A stretch of 64,000 bases of DNA from DYFT01 sp041695085. Lineage in GTDB: Bacteria; Bacteroidota; Ignavibacteria; UBA10030. The stretch covers positions 62,001-126,000 of the forward strand of contig JBGFRO010000017.1 in assembly GCA_041695085.1 (NCBI GenBank), written 5' to 3'. Positions within the stretch are counted from its first letter, which is position 1, and each line of letters starts with the position of its first letter. Under the pieces are notes generated by a model. The model searched no databases, had not been told where the DNA came from, and saw nothing but the letters and a program-made list of their open reading frames with translations. A program made the position numbers and the translations under genes. Positions 1 through 8,999 of the stretch are shown in pieces.

Positions 1-137
1 CGAAATTCCGCGGCTGGCCTGAGCTCTTCGCCGACAACCGAGTGATCCTCAGAGAAAACCAGCAAAACCGTGAAGACCAACGTTAGAAAGAGACCACACT
101 TTACCAACCGGCTGGTATTCACGAAGACACACCGCAT
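1..137 (-). CDS. N-terminus of an exported protein, truncated by window edge
   Basis: Only the first 45 codons are inside the window. The ATG at 137 follows the stop of the upstream S41 protease by 10 bp, and an AAGG Shine-Dalgarno overlaps that stop codon (TAAGG), so the pair looks translationally linked. The visible peptide starts MRCVFVNTSRLVKC and then has a hydrophobic stretch of about 16 residues (LFLTLVFTVLLVF), consistent with a signal peptide or membrane anchor. Nothing else can be said about function because the body of the protein lies outside the window. It is probably the last or a later member of the lipoprotein/TonB receptor/protease operon. Confidence 0.6.
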   Translation of the reverse strand, partial: MRCVFVNTSRLVKCGLFLTLVFTVLLVFSEDHSVVGEELRPAAEF

Positions 138-147
138 CGCGTCGACC

Positions 148-1770
148 TTAATTCAGCTTTGCAATCTTCTCAGCCTCGGGAAAGAGGCCCAGCGCTTTTT
201 GAAATTGATGATCGACGGTCAGCATAATGGGGTACCATCCATCGCTTCCCCAAAAACTTCGCGCAATCGTAGCCTTGAGTCTGACCTTGATGTAATCCAA
301 ATCCTTTTTGAACTCCTCCTCATCGATTTTTACATCATTCTTCTGAAGCGAGTTGCGAAAGTCTCTGATGAGAGCGTCGGAGATAACGAAGGAATCACGA
401 TACAACTTGAAATCTTTGCCGAATGTTGCCCTGATCTTGGCCCCTTCCGCGTCGAGATAGGAAATGACAAACTGTTCCAGAAGGCCCCGGCGCGAAATCG
501 TCTGCGTCAGGTTGGTCAGAGCCGGATTCTTCACAACGTAATCCGGCGTAATGCCCCCGCCGCCGTAGACAATACGTCCGCCATAGGTCCGGAACGCTGG
601 CCGTGATGAGTCGCCTTCTACCTTATGATCAAGATTCTCACCTTCTTGTTCCTGTCGCTGGAACGCTTCTCGCTGATATTCCTCCTTCTCCTTCCCTGCA
701 TAATCACGTTGTATCAATCGACCGCTCGGTGTATAATACTTAGCAATCGTCAACCTGAGGGCTGACCCATCCGCAAGCGGCCATTGACGTTGGACCAATC
801 CCTTCCCGAAACTCGTCTCACCGACCACCAGACCGCGATCCCAATCTTGGATCGCGCCCGCAACGATCTCACTGGCGCTCGCCGAATAATTACTGATGAG
901 AATAATCAACGGCAATGATTCATATGCTTGTCCCGTCCGCGCAAAAAATGCCTCATCAAACTCGCTCCGTCGGGCTTTCGTGTAGACGATCTTGCGTGGT
1001 TGCTCCTTCGTACCTCCGTCCAGGAACATATCCGCCATCTTGAATGCCTCTTCGAGAATGCCTCCGGGGTTAGAGCGTAAATCGAGGATAAGTCGCTTCA
1101 TCCCTTCTTTCTTGAGCTTCGCAAGAGCCTGCTCCATTTCGAGATGAGTCCGTTCGCTAAATCGATTGACGTTCACATAGCCGATATCCTCTGTCACCAT
1201 CATTGCCACCTCGACGCTGTTCTGCAAGATCTCATCACGAACGATAACGAAGTCGAGCAACTCGTCCACGTGCGGACGTTTGATGGTGACTTTGACTTTT
1301 GTTCCTTTCGGCCCTTTCAGGCGGGACATCACCTCGGTGTTGGAATAACCGATGGCGGAGCTATCATTGATCTTGACGATCCGATCGTTCGAGAGAATTC
1401 CCATCCGTGCTGCGGGTCCCCCGCCGATCGTCTCCATAACAAGAATCGTGTCGTTCAAGATACGAAAGGCAATGCCGATGCCTTCGAACTTCCCGCGAAA
1501 GTCCTCTCTTACTTGCGTGAACGCAGCGGCAGGAATGTAGACCGAGTGCGGGTCGAGTTTGTCGAGGAGCCCGGTGAGGGCAGCTTCCGTCAACTTGGGG
1601 GTATCGACTTCTTCGATGTAGTATTTCTCGGTGAGACTCAGGACGTCGCGGAATTTATTGACCTGGTCGTAAAGGGGATCACCGGAAATAAGATGGTTGA
1701 TTCCAAACCCTGCGAGGAGGCTCACCGCCATTAACGCAACGACGACGCTGAGCGAAATCCGTTTCTTCAT
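148..1770 (-). CDS. S41 family carboxy-terminal processing protease (CtpA-like)
   Basis: This is a periplasmic or membrane-anchored serine protease that trims C-termini of exported proteins. Numbering from MKKR: a signal/anchor at 5-25, a PDZ domain at about 95-165 (GIGIAFRI, GGGPAARMGI), then the S41 core. The core has RSNPGG near 232-237, SASASEI with the predicted nucleophile Ser298, and GKG with the predicted general base Lys323; the 25-residue spacing is as in known CtpA/Prc enzymes. Length is 540 aa. An upstream in-frame start would add 35 residues of non-signal-like sequence, so the ATG at 1770 is preferred, although its ribosome binding site is poor. It sits downstream of a TonB receptor and two lipoproteins on the same strand and may process exported cargo of that operon (inference). 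Confidence 0.93.
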   Translation of the reverse strand: MKKRISLSVVVALMAVSLLAGFGINHLISGDPLYDQVNKFRDVLSLTEKYYIEEVDTPKLTEAALTGLLDKLDPHSVYIPAAAFTQVREDFRGKFEGIGIAFRILNDTILVMETIGGGPAARMGILSNDRIVKINDSSAIGYSNTEVMSRLKGPKGTKVKVTIKRPHVDELLDFVIVRDEILQNSVEVAMMVTEDIGYVNVNRFSERTHLEMEQALAKLKKEGMKRLILDLRSNPGGILEEAFKMADMFLDGGTKEQPRKIVYTKARRSEFDEAFFARTGQAYESLPLIILISNYSASASEIVAGAIQDWDRGLVVGETSFGKGLVQRQWPLADGSALRLTIAKYYTPSGRLIQRDYAGKEKEEYQREAFQRQEQEGENLDHKVEGDSSRPAFRTYGGRIVYGGGGITPDYVVKNPALTNLTQTISRRGLLEQFVISYLDAEGAKIRATFGKDFKLYRDSFVISDALIRDFRNSLQKNDVKIDEEEFKKDLDYIKVRLKATIARSFWGSDGWYPIMLTVDHQFQKALGLFPEAEKIAKLN

Positions 1771-1918
1771 AGCCTTACTATCATTGTTCTTATACATAAT
1801 TGAGAGCTGACAGACACGCTCTGAAAGTGCCCCTAAAATACCGGAAATCGGCACAAAAGCAAGGATGTGGAGCACACACGGTTTGCTGTGTTAAATCCGT
1901 TATTTCGTCCACGGCGAC

Positions 1919-4453
1919 TTAGAACTCGGCGCGGAGACCGATGCGAACTCGTCGCGGATCGTAATAAGCACTCGGATCGCCAAGCTCCCCGCCAATTCGG
2001 CCGTTCGAGTCAATCCAGCGAACATTCTTGGTATTCAGCAAGTTTCTGACATCCGCAAAGAGTGTGAGAAGAATTTTTTGTGGGACTTCGAGAGTGAACT
2101 GCTTCTGAAGCTTCATGTTGAGAAAGAGAACACTCCTCATTCGGCTGTTGTTCGGCAGAAAAACCTTGTTTGTATCGATCGGGGTGTACCCATCTCGCGT
2201 TGGATAATAGGTGTAGGGCCGGGGCGAATTGTAGAGCAGAACAAGATTTGCGTGAACGTCAAACGGCAGGCGAAACTCCGCGTCAGCTTTTACTGTATGA
2301 CGTTGATCCCAACTCAAGGGAAACGCACGGGCCGGCGCTTCAAATCCCCACTGCGCGTAATTAATCGACTGGTCGACGTACTCACTGATACCTTCCGTAA
2401 CCATGTAGGAGTAAGAGATACTCCCCTGAAGTCGCTCGTCGCGCTCGCGGCTCAGCATAAATTCCAAACCGGTGGCACTCGCCTCCGCGTTATTGACATA
2501 CGACGCAAAACCATAGTCCCCCGCAGATTTGCTGTCGAACGGTATCAAGGTTTTTGCATCGATCTGATTCTTGAAAGCCTTCCTGAAATACGTAATGGAG
2601 ACGACTTCGTGCTCTGTGACTCCATGCTTGAATCCCGCCTCCCACGCGACCGTGCGTTCCGGATCGAGATCAGGATTGCCGGCCAAAACGCTTCGCGTGC
2701 CCGCGCGGAGCTGTGACGGATTGACACCGGAATAGAGGTAATCAAAGAGTGGATACTGAAAGTAATGTCCGAAATTCACAAAGAAGAAGCTAAGAGGTCC
2801 AACGGGGGCCGCAACGGCAATTCTCGGACTCACTTGTTGTTTAAACTTGACCTTGGCGTGTCCTGTCACACGCTGTTGGTACTCGTTGAGGCGGACTGGG
2901 ATAAATTCGACGAGAGGTCGCTCCGCCGTCGGGTCCAGAAAATCCCAACGGACACCAAGACTGACGTTGGAGCCATCCCGGACGATTTCCATTTTGTCCT
3001 GCACAAACATGCTGCCGGACCGCGGCTTGTAGAAATACGAGTTGCTGTAGTTGAGCAGTGGAGCGTCCAGAATCGGCTTACCGAAGTACGTGGTTTGCGG
3101 TTCGTACTTCATGACCTCGGAATGGATGTCGTATTGGTTAAATTCCGCACCGATCTTCAGGATGTGCATATTCGCGATGTGAGTGGTGAAATCGGCTTTG
3201 ATGGAATGAATCACCTGCCGCGTGTCCGCCCACCAATAGCGGGTTCCTGCAATGACATAACGTAGGAAGAAATCGTACTCGTAGGGCTGAAGCGGTGCGT
3301 TCTCGTCGACTCTTTCGCCAATGGTCGACCGATGATAAAACCGACTAAGACTGACCGAATAATAAGTTGACGGCGAAAGGGTGTGCGTCTGAATCAAGGC
3401 GAGACGATATGAGTCCCGCCCCCGCCGAGGGAGTCCATCAAGATTAAATCGCCAGCTAAACTCATAGTCGCGCCAATCACGCAAGGAATAGATTCCCTGG
3501 AGCGTCAATCGTATGTCGGGCGTTGCGAGAAATTCGAGCTTCGCAAAACCCGAGAGCTCCTGACTGACGGGTGAGAGGAAGAAGTAACGGAAATCCTGCC
3601 ACCATCTTGTGTCTGACGCTGTGTAGGTGTTGGCACTAAAATAGTACAAAGAGCCCCTCTGTAACGGTCCTCCCGCCGTCAACTCGATTTCCGTAGCCCG
3701 ATCTTGTTGCTTGTTAAGATTGTCGGGCAACCAATTATCTTTTTCGTACCGGACGTTGAAGCTATGAATGTCCCCGCCACTCTTGGTGATCACATTGACG
3801 ACACCCGAAAGGGCATTGCCGTACTCGGCCTCGAACCCGCCCGTGTGCATCGTCACCCCTGTGATCGAGCTTCGGGGAAGATTCGCTGCGAGGCCACCTC
3901 CGATTACGTCCTGCACGGGCAATCCATCGACGAAATACACAACTTCCGTCTTTTTACCTCCCCGAACATTGCCTTCGAGAGTCGTTCCCGGTTGGAGAAT
4001 GAGAACATCTTGAAAAGAGGAGATTGGAAGTTTTTCCAGCTTGATCTCTCCGACGGAAAAAGCTGTTGCCGCTTGATCACGCTGAATGAGGGGTCGTTGA
4101 GCCCGCACCTCCACCGCGCCGAGTTCAATGGCCGTTGCTTCGAGACTGACATCGACGCGCGTACGCAGATCGGCAAGGATCGTAACGCTTCTCATCACGA
4201 CAGTTTTATAGCCAATGAACGTGAAGCGCACGTCATACACCCCCGCCCGCACATTGTTGATGCGGTAATAACCCTCCGCATCCGTTGCGGCACCGTATGT
4301 TGTCCCGACAATCACAACGTTGACGCCGATCAGCGGTTCTTGTGTGCGTGAATCTTTTACTCGGCCTTCGAGTATGCCTGTGACACCATACGCTGCGGCT
4401 TGGGAAATCAGACACATCGTTATGACCAGGCTGCTCAAGAAGAGTCGCAGCAT
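1919..4453 (-). CDS. TonB-dependent receptor with carboxypeptidase-regulatory-like domain
   Basis: Outer-membrane receptor of 844 aa. The start at 4453 is fixed by a strong GGGAGG Shine-Dalgarno 5 bp upstream; the open frame extends 93 codons further but that part does not look like protein. Order: signal peptide (MLRLFLSSLVITMCLISQAAA), a beta-sandwich CarboxypepD_reg-like domain at about 25-105 (GRVKDSRTQEPLIGVNVVIV), a plug at about 130-225 (VYFVDGLPVQ, EYGNALSGVVNVITKSGG), then a long beta-barrel ending in aromatic Phe (RIGLRAEF). The fold resembles SusC/OAR-type receptors but no SusD gene is adjacent. The two tandem lipoproteins just upstream are the obvious candidate partners. The ligand is unknown. 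Confidence 0.92.
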   Translation of the reverse strand: MLRLFLSSLVITMCLISQAAAYGVTGILEGRVKDSRTQEPLIGVNVVIVGTTYGAATDAEGYYRINNVRAGVYDVRFTFIGYKTVVMRSVTILADLRTRVDVSLEATAIELGAVEVRAQRPLIQRDQAATAFSVGEIKLEKLPISSFQDVLILQPGTTLEGNVRGGKKTEVVYFVDGLPVQDVIGGGLAANLPRSSITGVTMHTGGFEAEYGNALSGVVNVITKSGGDIHSFNVRYEKDNWLPDNLNKQQDRATEIELTAGGPLQRGSLYYFSANTYTASDTRWWQDFRYFFLSPVSQELSGFAKLEFLATPDIRLTLQGIYSLRDWRDYEFSWRFNLDGLPRRGRDSYRLALIQTHTLSPSTYYSVSLSRFYHRSTIGERVDENAPLQPYEYDFFLRYVIAGTRYWWADTRQVIHSIKADFTTHIANMHILKIGAEFNQYDIHSEVMKYEPQTTYFGKPILDAPLLNYSNSYFYKPRSGSMFVQDKMEIVRDGSNVSLGVRWDFLDPTAERPLVEFIPVRLNEYQQRVTGHAKVKFKQQVSPRIAVAAPVGPLSFFFVNFGHYFQYPLFDYLYSGVNPSQLRAGTRSVLAGNPDLDPERTVAWEAGFKHGVTEHEVVSITYFRKAFKNQIDAKTLIPFDSKSAGDYGFASYVNNAEASATGLEFMLSRERDERLQGSISYSYMVTEGISEYVDQSINYAQWGFEAPARAFPLSWDQRHTVKADAEFRLPFDVHANLVLLYNSPRPYTYYPTRDGYTPIDTNKVFLPNNSRMRSVLFLNMKLQKQFTLEVPQKILLTLFADVRNLLNTKNVRWIDSNGRIGGELGDPSAYYDPRRVRIGLRAEF

Positions 4454-4470
4454 ATGTCCTCCCTTGTTCA

Positions 4471-5109
4471 TCAGAGGCCAAAGGAACATGAACGATCCGG
4501 CAATATGGACGGACAGGCACGCGGGTCCACCCACCTGCTGACGTGACAAAACGTGAAACGTATTGGTCCTCCACTGACTTCCTCCGTTCGGTCGAACAGC
4601 TTGACACGCCCCCGAATGACGAAACTCTGCTCGACACTGATTCTTCGGGCATCGGGTGAACAAGTACGATCGACCCGATACGCGAAGAGCTCTTGACGAA
4701 GATCCCTTCCCCGATCGTCGACGAAATTCCACTGAACACCGAGCCGTACGGAATCGCCCCGATCAAAGGTGAGCGTGCGCGAGCCAGTGTTGTATTTTCC
4801 TTGGATAAGATTCGCAGCACTCAGGAAGAAGGTTTTCCGATATTCCGGCGCCACTGCATGCGTGATCTCGATGGAACCTTCAAACTGTGTTCTGGCCTCG
4901 AAAGTCTCGTCATATACATTGGTCACCACCAATTGTACACCCAAGGCATTGAGGGTGTTGGAGAAGAGATAGGTCGGGACAAGAACTCCGACAAACACCT
5001 GCGATGGATCCTGATAGGGAGGTAAGGACTCGTGACAGCTGAAAGAACCGAACAGTGCCGCAAAAGCGAGAAACCTCGACGAATGCAACAGCTCCCAAAC
5101 AGTCCGCAT
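4471..5109 (-). CDS. Putative lipoprotein, tandem paralogue B
   Basis: I do not recognise this family. The protein (about 212 aa from the ATG at 5109; the start is uncertain, since upstream in-frame starts at 5163 and 5187 would overlap the preceding gene) has a lipobox-like signal ending LFGSFSC, followed by SLPPYQDPSQVF. It is clearly homologous along its whole length to the upstream neighbour: NVYDETFE, FFLSAANLIQGKY, SRTLTFDRGDSVRL, WNFVDDRGRDLRQ, RTEEV and FTFCHV all have counterparts there. Predicted mature protein is beta-rich with conserved cysteines. It ends 17 bp before the TonB receptor start, which suggests a shared operon and a role with that receptor at the outer membrane (inference). 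Confidence 0.75.
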   Translation of the reverse strand: MRTVWELLHSSRFLAFAALFGSFSCHESLPPYQDPSQVFVGVLVPTYLFSNTLNALGVQLVVTNVYDETFEARTQFEGSIEITHAVAPEYRKTFFLSAANLIQGKYNTGSRTLTFDRGDSVRLGVQWNFVDDRGRDLRQELFAYRVDRTCSPDARRISVEQSFVIRGRVKLFDRTEEVSGGPIRFTFCHVSRWVDPRACPSILPDRSCSFGL

Positions 5110-5147
5110 ACGAAGCCATTTGATCCAGAGAGGCACGCGTTTGACGA

Positions 5148-5840
5148 TTATTGGGGTCGGCATGCCGTGGACGAGACGCTCGGGCATCCCACGAAATATG
5201 CATTGATGTGACAGAAGGAAAACGAGACGGGTCCGAGCTTAACCTCTTCGGTCCGTTCAAACACCTTCACACTGCCGCGAATGACGATAGTCTCTTGTGC
5301 AGCGATGCGCCGGCCAGGACAGCTTGGATCGGGGTTATACCGGAATTCATCTTGACGAAGGTTGCGGCCTCGGTCGTCGTCAAAGTTCCAAAACACACGA
5401 AGCCTCACCGAATCCTTTGGATCGATTGTGAGTGTTCTGGAATTTGGTTGGTACCGTCCTTGAATCAAGTTCGCATCGGAAAGAAAGAATATTCGTTTCA
5501 CATCAGGTTTGCGGGCCAGAGTCAACTCAACGGTCCCCTCGAGAATTGCCCTCCCTTCAAAGGTCTCGTCATAGACATTTTGAACAACAAGCTGAATGGC
5601 GATCGTATTTGATGTGAGGGAGTAGAGGTACTCTGCCCTCACGAAGCCCTCAAACACCTGAGCGGGGTCTTGATAGGGCGGCAGGTTTTCCTTGCAGGAA
5701 AAGGAGAGTACAAGAACCGGAAGAAGAACCACCTGAAGTGTACGAATCCGTGAAGTGACGAAGCGCTGGCTCCATGGGAGGCGCAGCCCTCGAGTCGTAC
5801 ATCTCCTTGTATGAGAAACGACGGAACGCGATACCAACAT
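5148..5840 (-). CDS. Putative lipoprotein, tandem paralogue A
   Basis: Sister of the adjacent lipoprotein and of no family known to me. The lipobox-like site is VLVLSFSC, followed by KENLPPYQDPAQVF. Shared blocks with the downstream copy are NVYDETFEGR, FFLSDANLIQGRY, SRTLTIDPKDSVRL, WNFDDDRGRNLRQ, RTEEV and FSFCHI, with roughly half of aligned positions identical by eye. The start at 5840 lies 12 bp from a GGAGG sequence. It leaves a long basic segment before the hydrophobic region, so the true start may be a later non-ATG codon. It begins 44 bp after lysS and may be read from the same transcript. The pair looks like a local gene duplication. Confidence 0.75.
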   Translation of the reverse strand: MLVSRSVVSHTRRCTTRGLRLPWSQRFVTSRIRTLQVVLLPVLVLSFSCKENLPPYQDPAQVFEGFVRAEYLYSLTSNTIAIQLVVQNVYDETFEGRAILEGTVELTLARKPDVKRIFFLSDANLIQGRYQPNSRTLTIDPKDSVRLRVFWNFDDDRGRNLRQDEFRYNPDPSCPGRRIAAQETIVIRGSVKVFERTEEVKLGPVSFSFCHINAYFVGCPSVSSTACRPQ

Positions 5841-5884
5841 CCGATACCGTATCCTCCTCCCGTTACCGTATTGCGGCAACAGGA

Positions 5885-7432
5885 TTATTTTTCAGGCTTC
5901 ATCTGCGGGAACAGAATGACATCGCGAATGGAGTCGTTGTTCGTCAACAGCATCGTCAACCGGTCGATGCCGATGCCCAGACCGGCCGTTGGCGGCATGC
6001 CGTATTCGAGAGCGCGCAGGAAATCTTCATCCAGCACCTGCGCTACCTCGTCTCCTCGCGCCCGGAGCCGCATCTGTTCTTCAAACCGCGCACGTTGATC
6101 GAGTGGATCGTTCAGCTCCGAAAAGGCGTTGCAGATTTCCTTGCCGTTCACGATTCCTTCAAAGCGTTCGACCAAGCCGGGCTCCGACCGATGTTTCTTC
6201 GCGAGGGGAGACATTTCAAGGGGATAATCAATAATGAATGTCGGTTGGATGAGATGCGGTTCGACGCGCTCCCCAAATATCTCGTCGATGATGGCACCAC
6301 TCCCCCAGCTGGGATCGACCTCAATATGCATCTCTTTTGCGATGAAGCGCAGTTCCCTTTCAGATTTGCCCCGCAGCTCTTTTCCGGTGTACTCCCGAAT
6401 TGCATCGAACATCGTCATCCGTCGCCAAGGCGGAGTGAAATCGATTTCCGTGCCTCCCAACGTGGCCTTCGCAGATCCGTTCACGGCCAACGCCACCTCG
6501 TAGATGAGTTGTTCCGTCAGTTCCATCATCCATTTGTAGTCTTTGTAGGCGACGTACAGCTCCATCATGGTGAATTCCGGATTGTGCGTGCGGTCCATCC
6601 CTTCGTTCCGGAAATCCTTGGAGATTTCGTACACACTATCAAACCCACCTACAATCAACCGCTTCAGATACAATTCATCTGCAATGCGGAGATAGAGATC
6701 GATATCAAGAGCGTTGTGGTGCGTTTTGAACGGTCGTGCAGACGCCCCACCATACACGGGCTGCAAAACGGGAGTCTCCACTTCAAGATATCCGCGTTCA
6801 TCGAAGAAACGACGCATCGTGCTGATGATCTTCGCCCGCTTGACAAATGTCTCGCGCACCTGCGGATTGACGATGAGATCGACATATCGCTGACGATACC
6901 GAAGCTCTTTATCCGAGAACGGATCATAAACAATCTTATTGCCATGCTCATCCACCTTCTCCTTCACAACGGGAAGGGGGCGCAACGACTTTGCGAGAAG
7001 AACGAACTCCTGTGCGTGGACAGAGATCTCGCCCATCTTCGTGCGGAAGACGAATCCCTTGACGCCGACGATATCTCCAATGTCGAGCAGTCGAAACGCA
7101 TCGTACACTGCACCGAGGTCATCTTTCTTGAGGTAGACCTGTATTTTTCCCCTCGAATCCTGCACGTGGCAGAAGGAGGCCCTCCCCATTCTGCGAATCG
7201 ACATAATACGCCCGGCGATGGAAACCTGTCGGGGAGGAGCATCGTCCTTGAATGCACTGATGATTTCCTGAGAAAAATCCGTCCGGTCGAATTCGTACGG
7301 ATAAGGATTAAATCCAAGTTCCCGGAGTTTTTCCAGTTCTTCCCTCCGGCGGAGCATCAAAACATTCAGCTCCTCCATTTCCTGCTGGTGGAGGTCGGCG
7401 TGTTTCGATGTGTTATCTTGTTCGTCGTTCAT
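5885..7432 (-). CDS. lysS: Lysyl-tRNA synthetase, class II
   Basis: Charges tRNA-Lys with lysine in the cytoplasm. The 515-aa protein from ATG 7432 has an N-terminal helical region, an OB-fold anticodon-binding domain at about 65-155, and a class II catalytic domain. Motif 2 starts at about residue 274 (FRNEGMDRTHNPEFTMMELY) and motif 3 lies near the C-terminus (GLGIGIDRLTMLLTN). Length and motif order match bacterial LysS. The open frame continues 56 codons upstream, but that stretch overlaps the end of malQ in another frame and lacks family similarity. It lies 19 bp downstream of malQ and is probably cotranscribed with it. Confidence 0.97.
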   Translation of the reverse strand: MNDEQDNTSKHADLHQQEMEELNVLMLRRREELEKLRELGFNPYPYEFDRTDFSQEIISAFKDDAPPRQVSIAGRIMSIRRMGRASFCHVQDSRGKIQVYLKKDDLGAVYDAFRLLDIGDIVGVKGFVFRTKMGEISVHAQEFVLLAKSLRPLPVVKEKVDEHGNKIVYDPFSDKELRYRQRYVDLIVNPQVRETFVKRAKIISTMRRFFDERGYLEVETPVLQPVYGGASARPFKTHHNALDIDLYLRIADELYLKRLIVGGFDSVYEISKDFRNEGMDRTHNPEFTMMELYVAYKDYKWMMELTEQLIYEVALAVNGSAKATLGGTEIDFTPPWRRMTMFDAIREYTGKELRGKSERELRFIAKEMHIEVDPSWGSGAIIDEIFGERVEPHLIQPTFIIDYPLEMSPLAKKHRSEPGLVERFEGIVNGKEICNAFSELNDPLDQRARFEEQMRLRARGDEVAQVLDEDFLRALEYGMPPTAGLGIGIDRLTMLLTNNDSIRDVILFPQMKPEK

Positions 7433-7451
7433 TCTTTTTGGGACAATCGCT

Positions 7452-8996
7452 TTACGAAGGAAGTCTGCGATCAGTCGGATAGGCCGGCAACTGTAACCGT
7501 TCTGGACTCGTGCGTCCGTAGAGCGCTGAGATTTCATACATCTTCTCCGCGTGCTCTGGCCCAACTTGATTCCACGAGAACCGCCATTCCCAATTCCCAA
7601 GTGCCTTGCCGGGAAAGTTCATCCTTCCCTCCGATCCGAGCCCAAGCACATCCTGAAACGGAAAGATCGCCACATCCGCAACGGACCGTGAAGCAAGTCG
7701 GATCATGTCCCAATGGATTTGGCCGCTTCCGTTACAGCAATATCGTCGCACAAACTCCTTTTCGCGATCCGTTGCTTTCTCAAACCAACCCTTCGTCGTA
7801 TCGTTGTCGTGCGTGCCGGTGTACACGACGCAGTTGTGCTCATAGTGATGTGGGAGAAATCCATTCTCTGGTCCACCGGCAAATGCAAATTGCAGCACCT
7901 TCATGCCGGGAAATTCAAATTCATCCCTCAACTTGATGACATCCGGCGTGATGAGTCCCAAATCCTCCGCAATGATAGGAAGCTTCCCAAGCTTCCGCTG
8001 CACCGCTCGGAAGAGCTTCTCTTTCGGACCTTCAACCCATCTCCCCTTCACGGCGGTCTTCTCGGTGGCGGGGATTTCCCAATAGGCCGCGAAGCCGCGA
8101 AAGTGATCGATCCGCGCGATGTCGACGAGCAACAATGTCCTTTTGAACCGATCAATCCACCATTGGTACTTCTTCTGCTCCATCTTGTCCCAACGATAGA
8201 GCGGATTTCCCCACCGCTGGCCGGTCTCGCTGAAGTAATCTGGCGGCACACCCGCAACAACGGTTGAATTGCCATCAGCGTTGAGATAAAAGAGATCCGG
8301 ATGTGACCACACATCTGCGCTATGATGTGCGACGAAGATCGGGATGTCACCTACAATCTTGATGCCCCGATCGTTCGCATACTTCTTTACGCGCGCCCAT
8401 TGGCGGAAAAACTCCCACTGCGTAAAATTCCAAAACCGGATTTCTTTCTCAAGCTGTTGGCGTGCTCGTTTGAGCGCTTCAGGTTTCCGGAGTGCGTAAC
8501 CGCTCTCCCATTGTGACCAGATTTTTCCGCGGAAATGATCGTCGAGAGCTTTAAAGAGCGAGAAATCGTCCAGCCAAGCGGCGTGCTTCTTGCAGAATGA
8601 CTCAAATTGCGCAAGCTCACCATCCTTCTCTTTGGCGTAGAAACGGTCCGACGCTAGACGCAATCGCTCCATGCGGTACGGAATGAGAGCGTCGTAATCG
8701 ATACGATGAGGAGCGGAAAGTGGTACGGGCAGAAGTTCGTCCGGACGCAAGTGACCGCGCGTGATGAGGTCTTCGAATCCAATGAGGAGAGGATTGCCGG
8801 CAAACGCAGAGAGCGCCATGTAAGGGGAGTTGGCGTACCCGGTGGGCTCGAGCGGGAGAACCTGCCACAGCTTCTGCCCGGCAACGACGAGCCAATCGGC
8901 AAAGTGATGAGAAACCGATCCAAAATCGCCGCAGCCGTAGACGCCGGGTAACGAGGTGGGATGGAGGAGAATTCCACTACTTCGAGGAAAACGCAT
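7452..8996 (-). CDS. malQ: 4-alpha-glucanotransferase (GH77, amylomaltase)
   Basis: Transfers alpha-1,4-glucan segments between maltooligosaccharides in cytoplasmic glycogen/maltodextrin metabolism. The 514-aa protein starts MRFPRSSGILLHPTSLPG, the usual GH77 beginning. The predicted nucleophile is Asp297 in RIDHFRG, the acid/base is Glu344 in IIAEDLG, and the transition-state stabiliser is Asp397 in GTHDNDTT. The length is that of the short Thermus/plant D-enzyme type without N-terminal extension. It starts 3 bp after the upstream pseudouridine synthase stop, so the two are translationally close. Confidence 0.96.
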   Translation of the reverse strand: MRFPRSSGILLHPTSLPGVYGCGDFGSVSHHFADWLVVAGQKLWQVLPLEPTGYANSPYMALSAFAGNPLLIGFEDLITRGHLRPDELLPVPLSAPHRIDYDALIPYRMERLRLASDRFYAKEKDGELAQFESFCKKHAAWLDDFSLFKALDDHFRGKIWSQWESGYALRKPEALKRARQQLEKEIRFWNFTQWEFFRQWARVKKYANDRGIKIVGDIPIFVAHHSADVWSHPDLFYLNADGNSTVVAGVPPDYFSETGQRWGNPLYRWDKMEQKKYQWWIDRFKRTLLLVDIARIDHFRGFAAYWEIPATEKTAVKGRWVEGPKEKLFRAVQRKLGKLPIIAEDLGLITPDVIKLRDEFEFPGMKVLQFAFAGGPENGFLPHHYEHNCVVYTGTHDNDTTKGWFEKATDREKEFVRRYCCNGSGQIHWDMIRLASRSVADVAIFPFQDVLGLGSEGRMNFPGKALGNWEWRFSWNQVGPEHAEKMYEISALYGRTSPERLQLPAYPTDRRLPS

Positions 8997-8999
8997 GAG

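Noticed and set aside
4454..4732. Upstream extension of the first TonB receptor
   Set aside because: It overlaps the lipoprotein B gene in another frame, has no signal peptide, and the GGGAGG at 4453 fixes the later start.
5774..7936. Long plus-strand open frame of about 720 codons
   Set aside because: It is antisense to lysS and malQ, which have clear family motifs; its translation is Arg/His-rich with no domain and it is a frame shadow.
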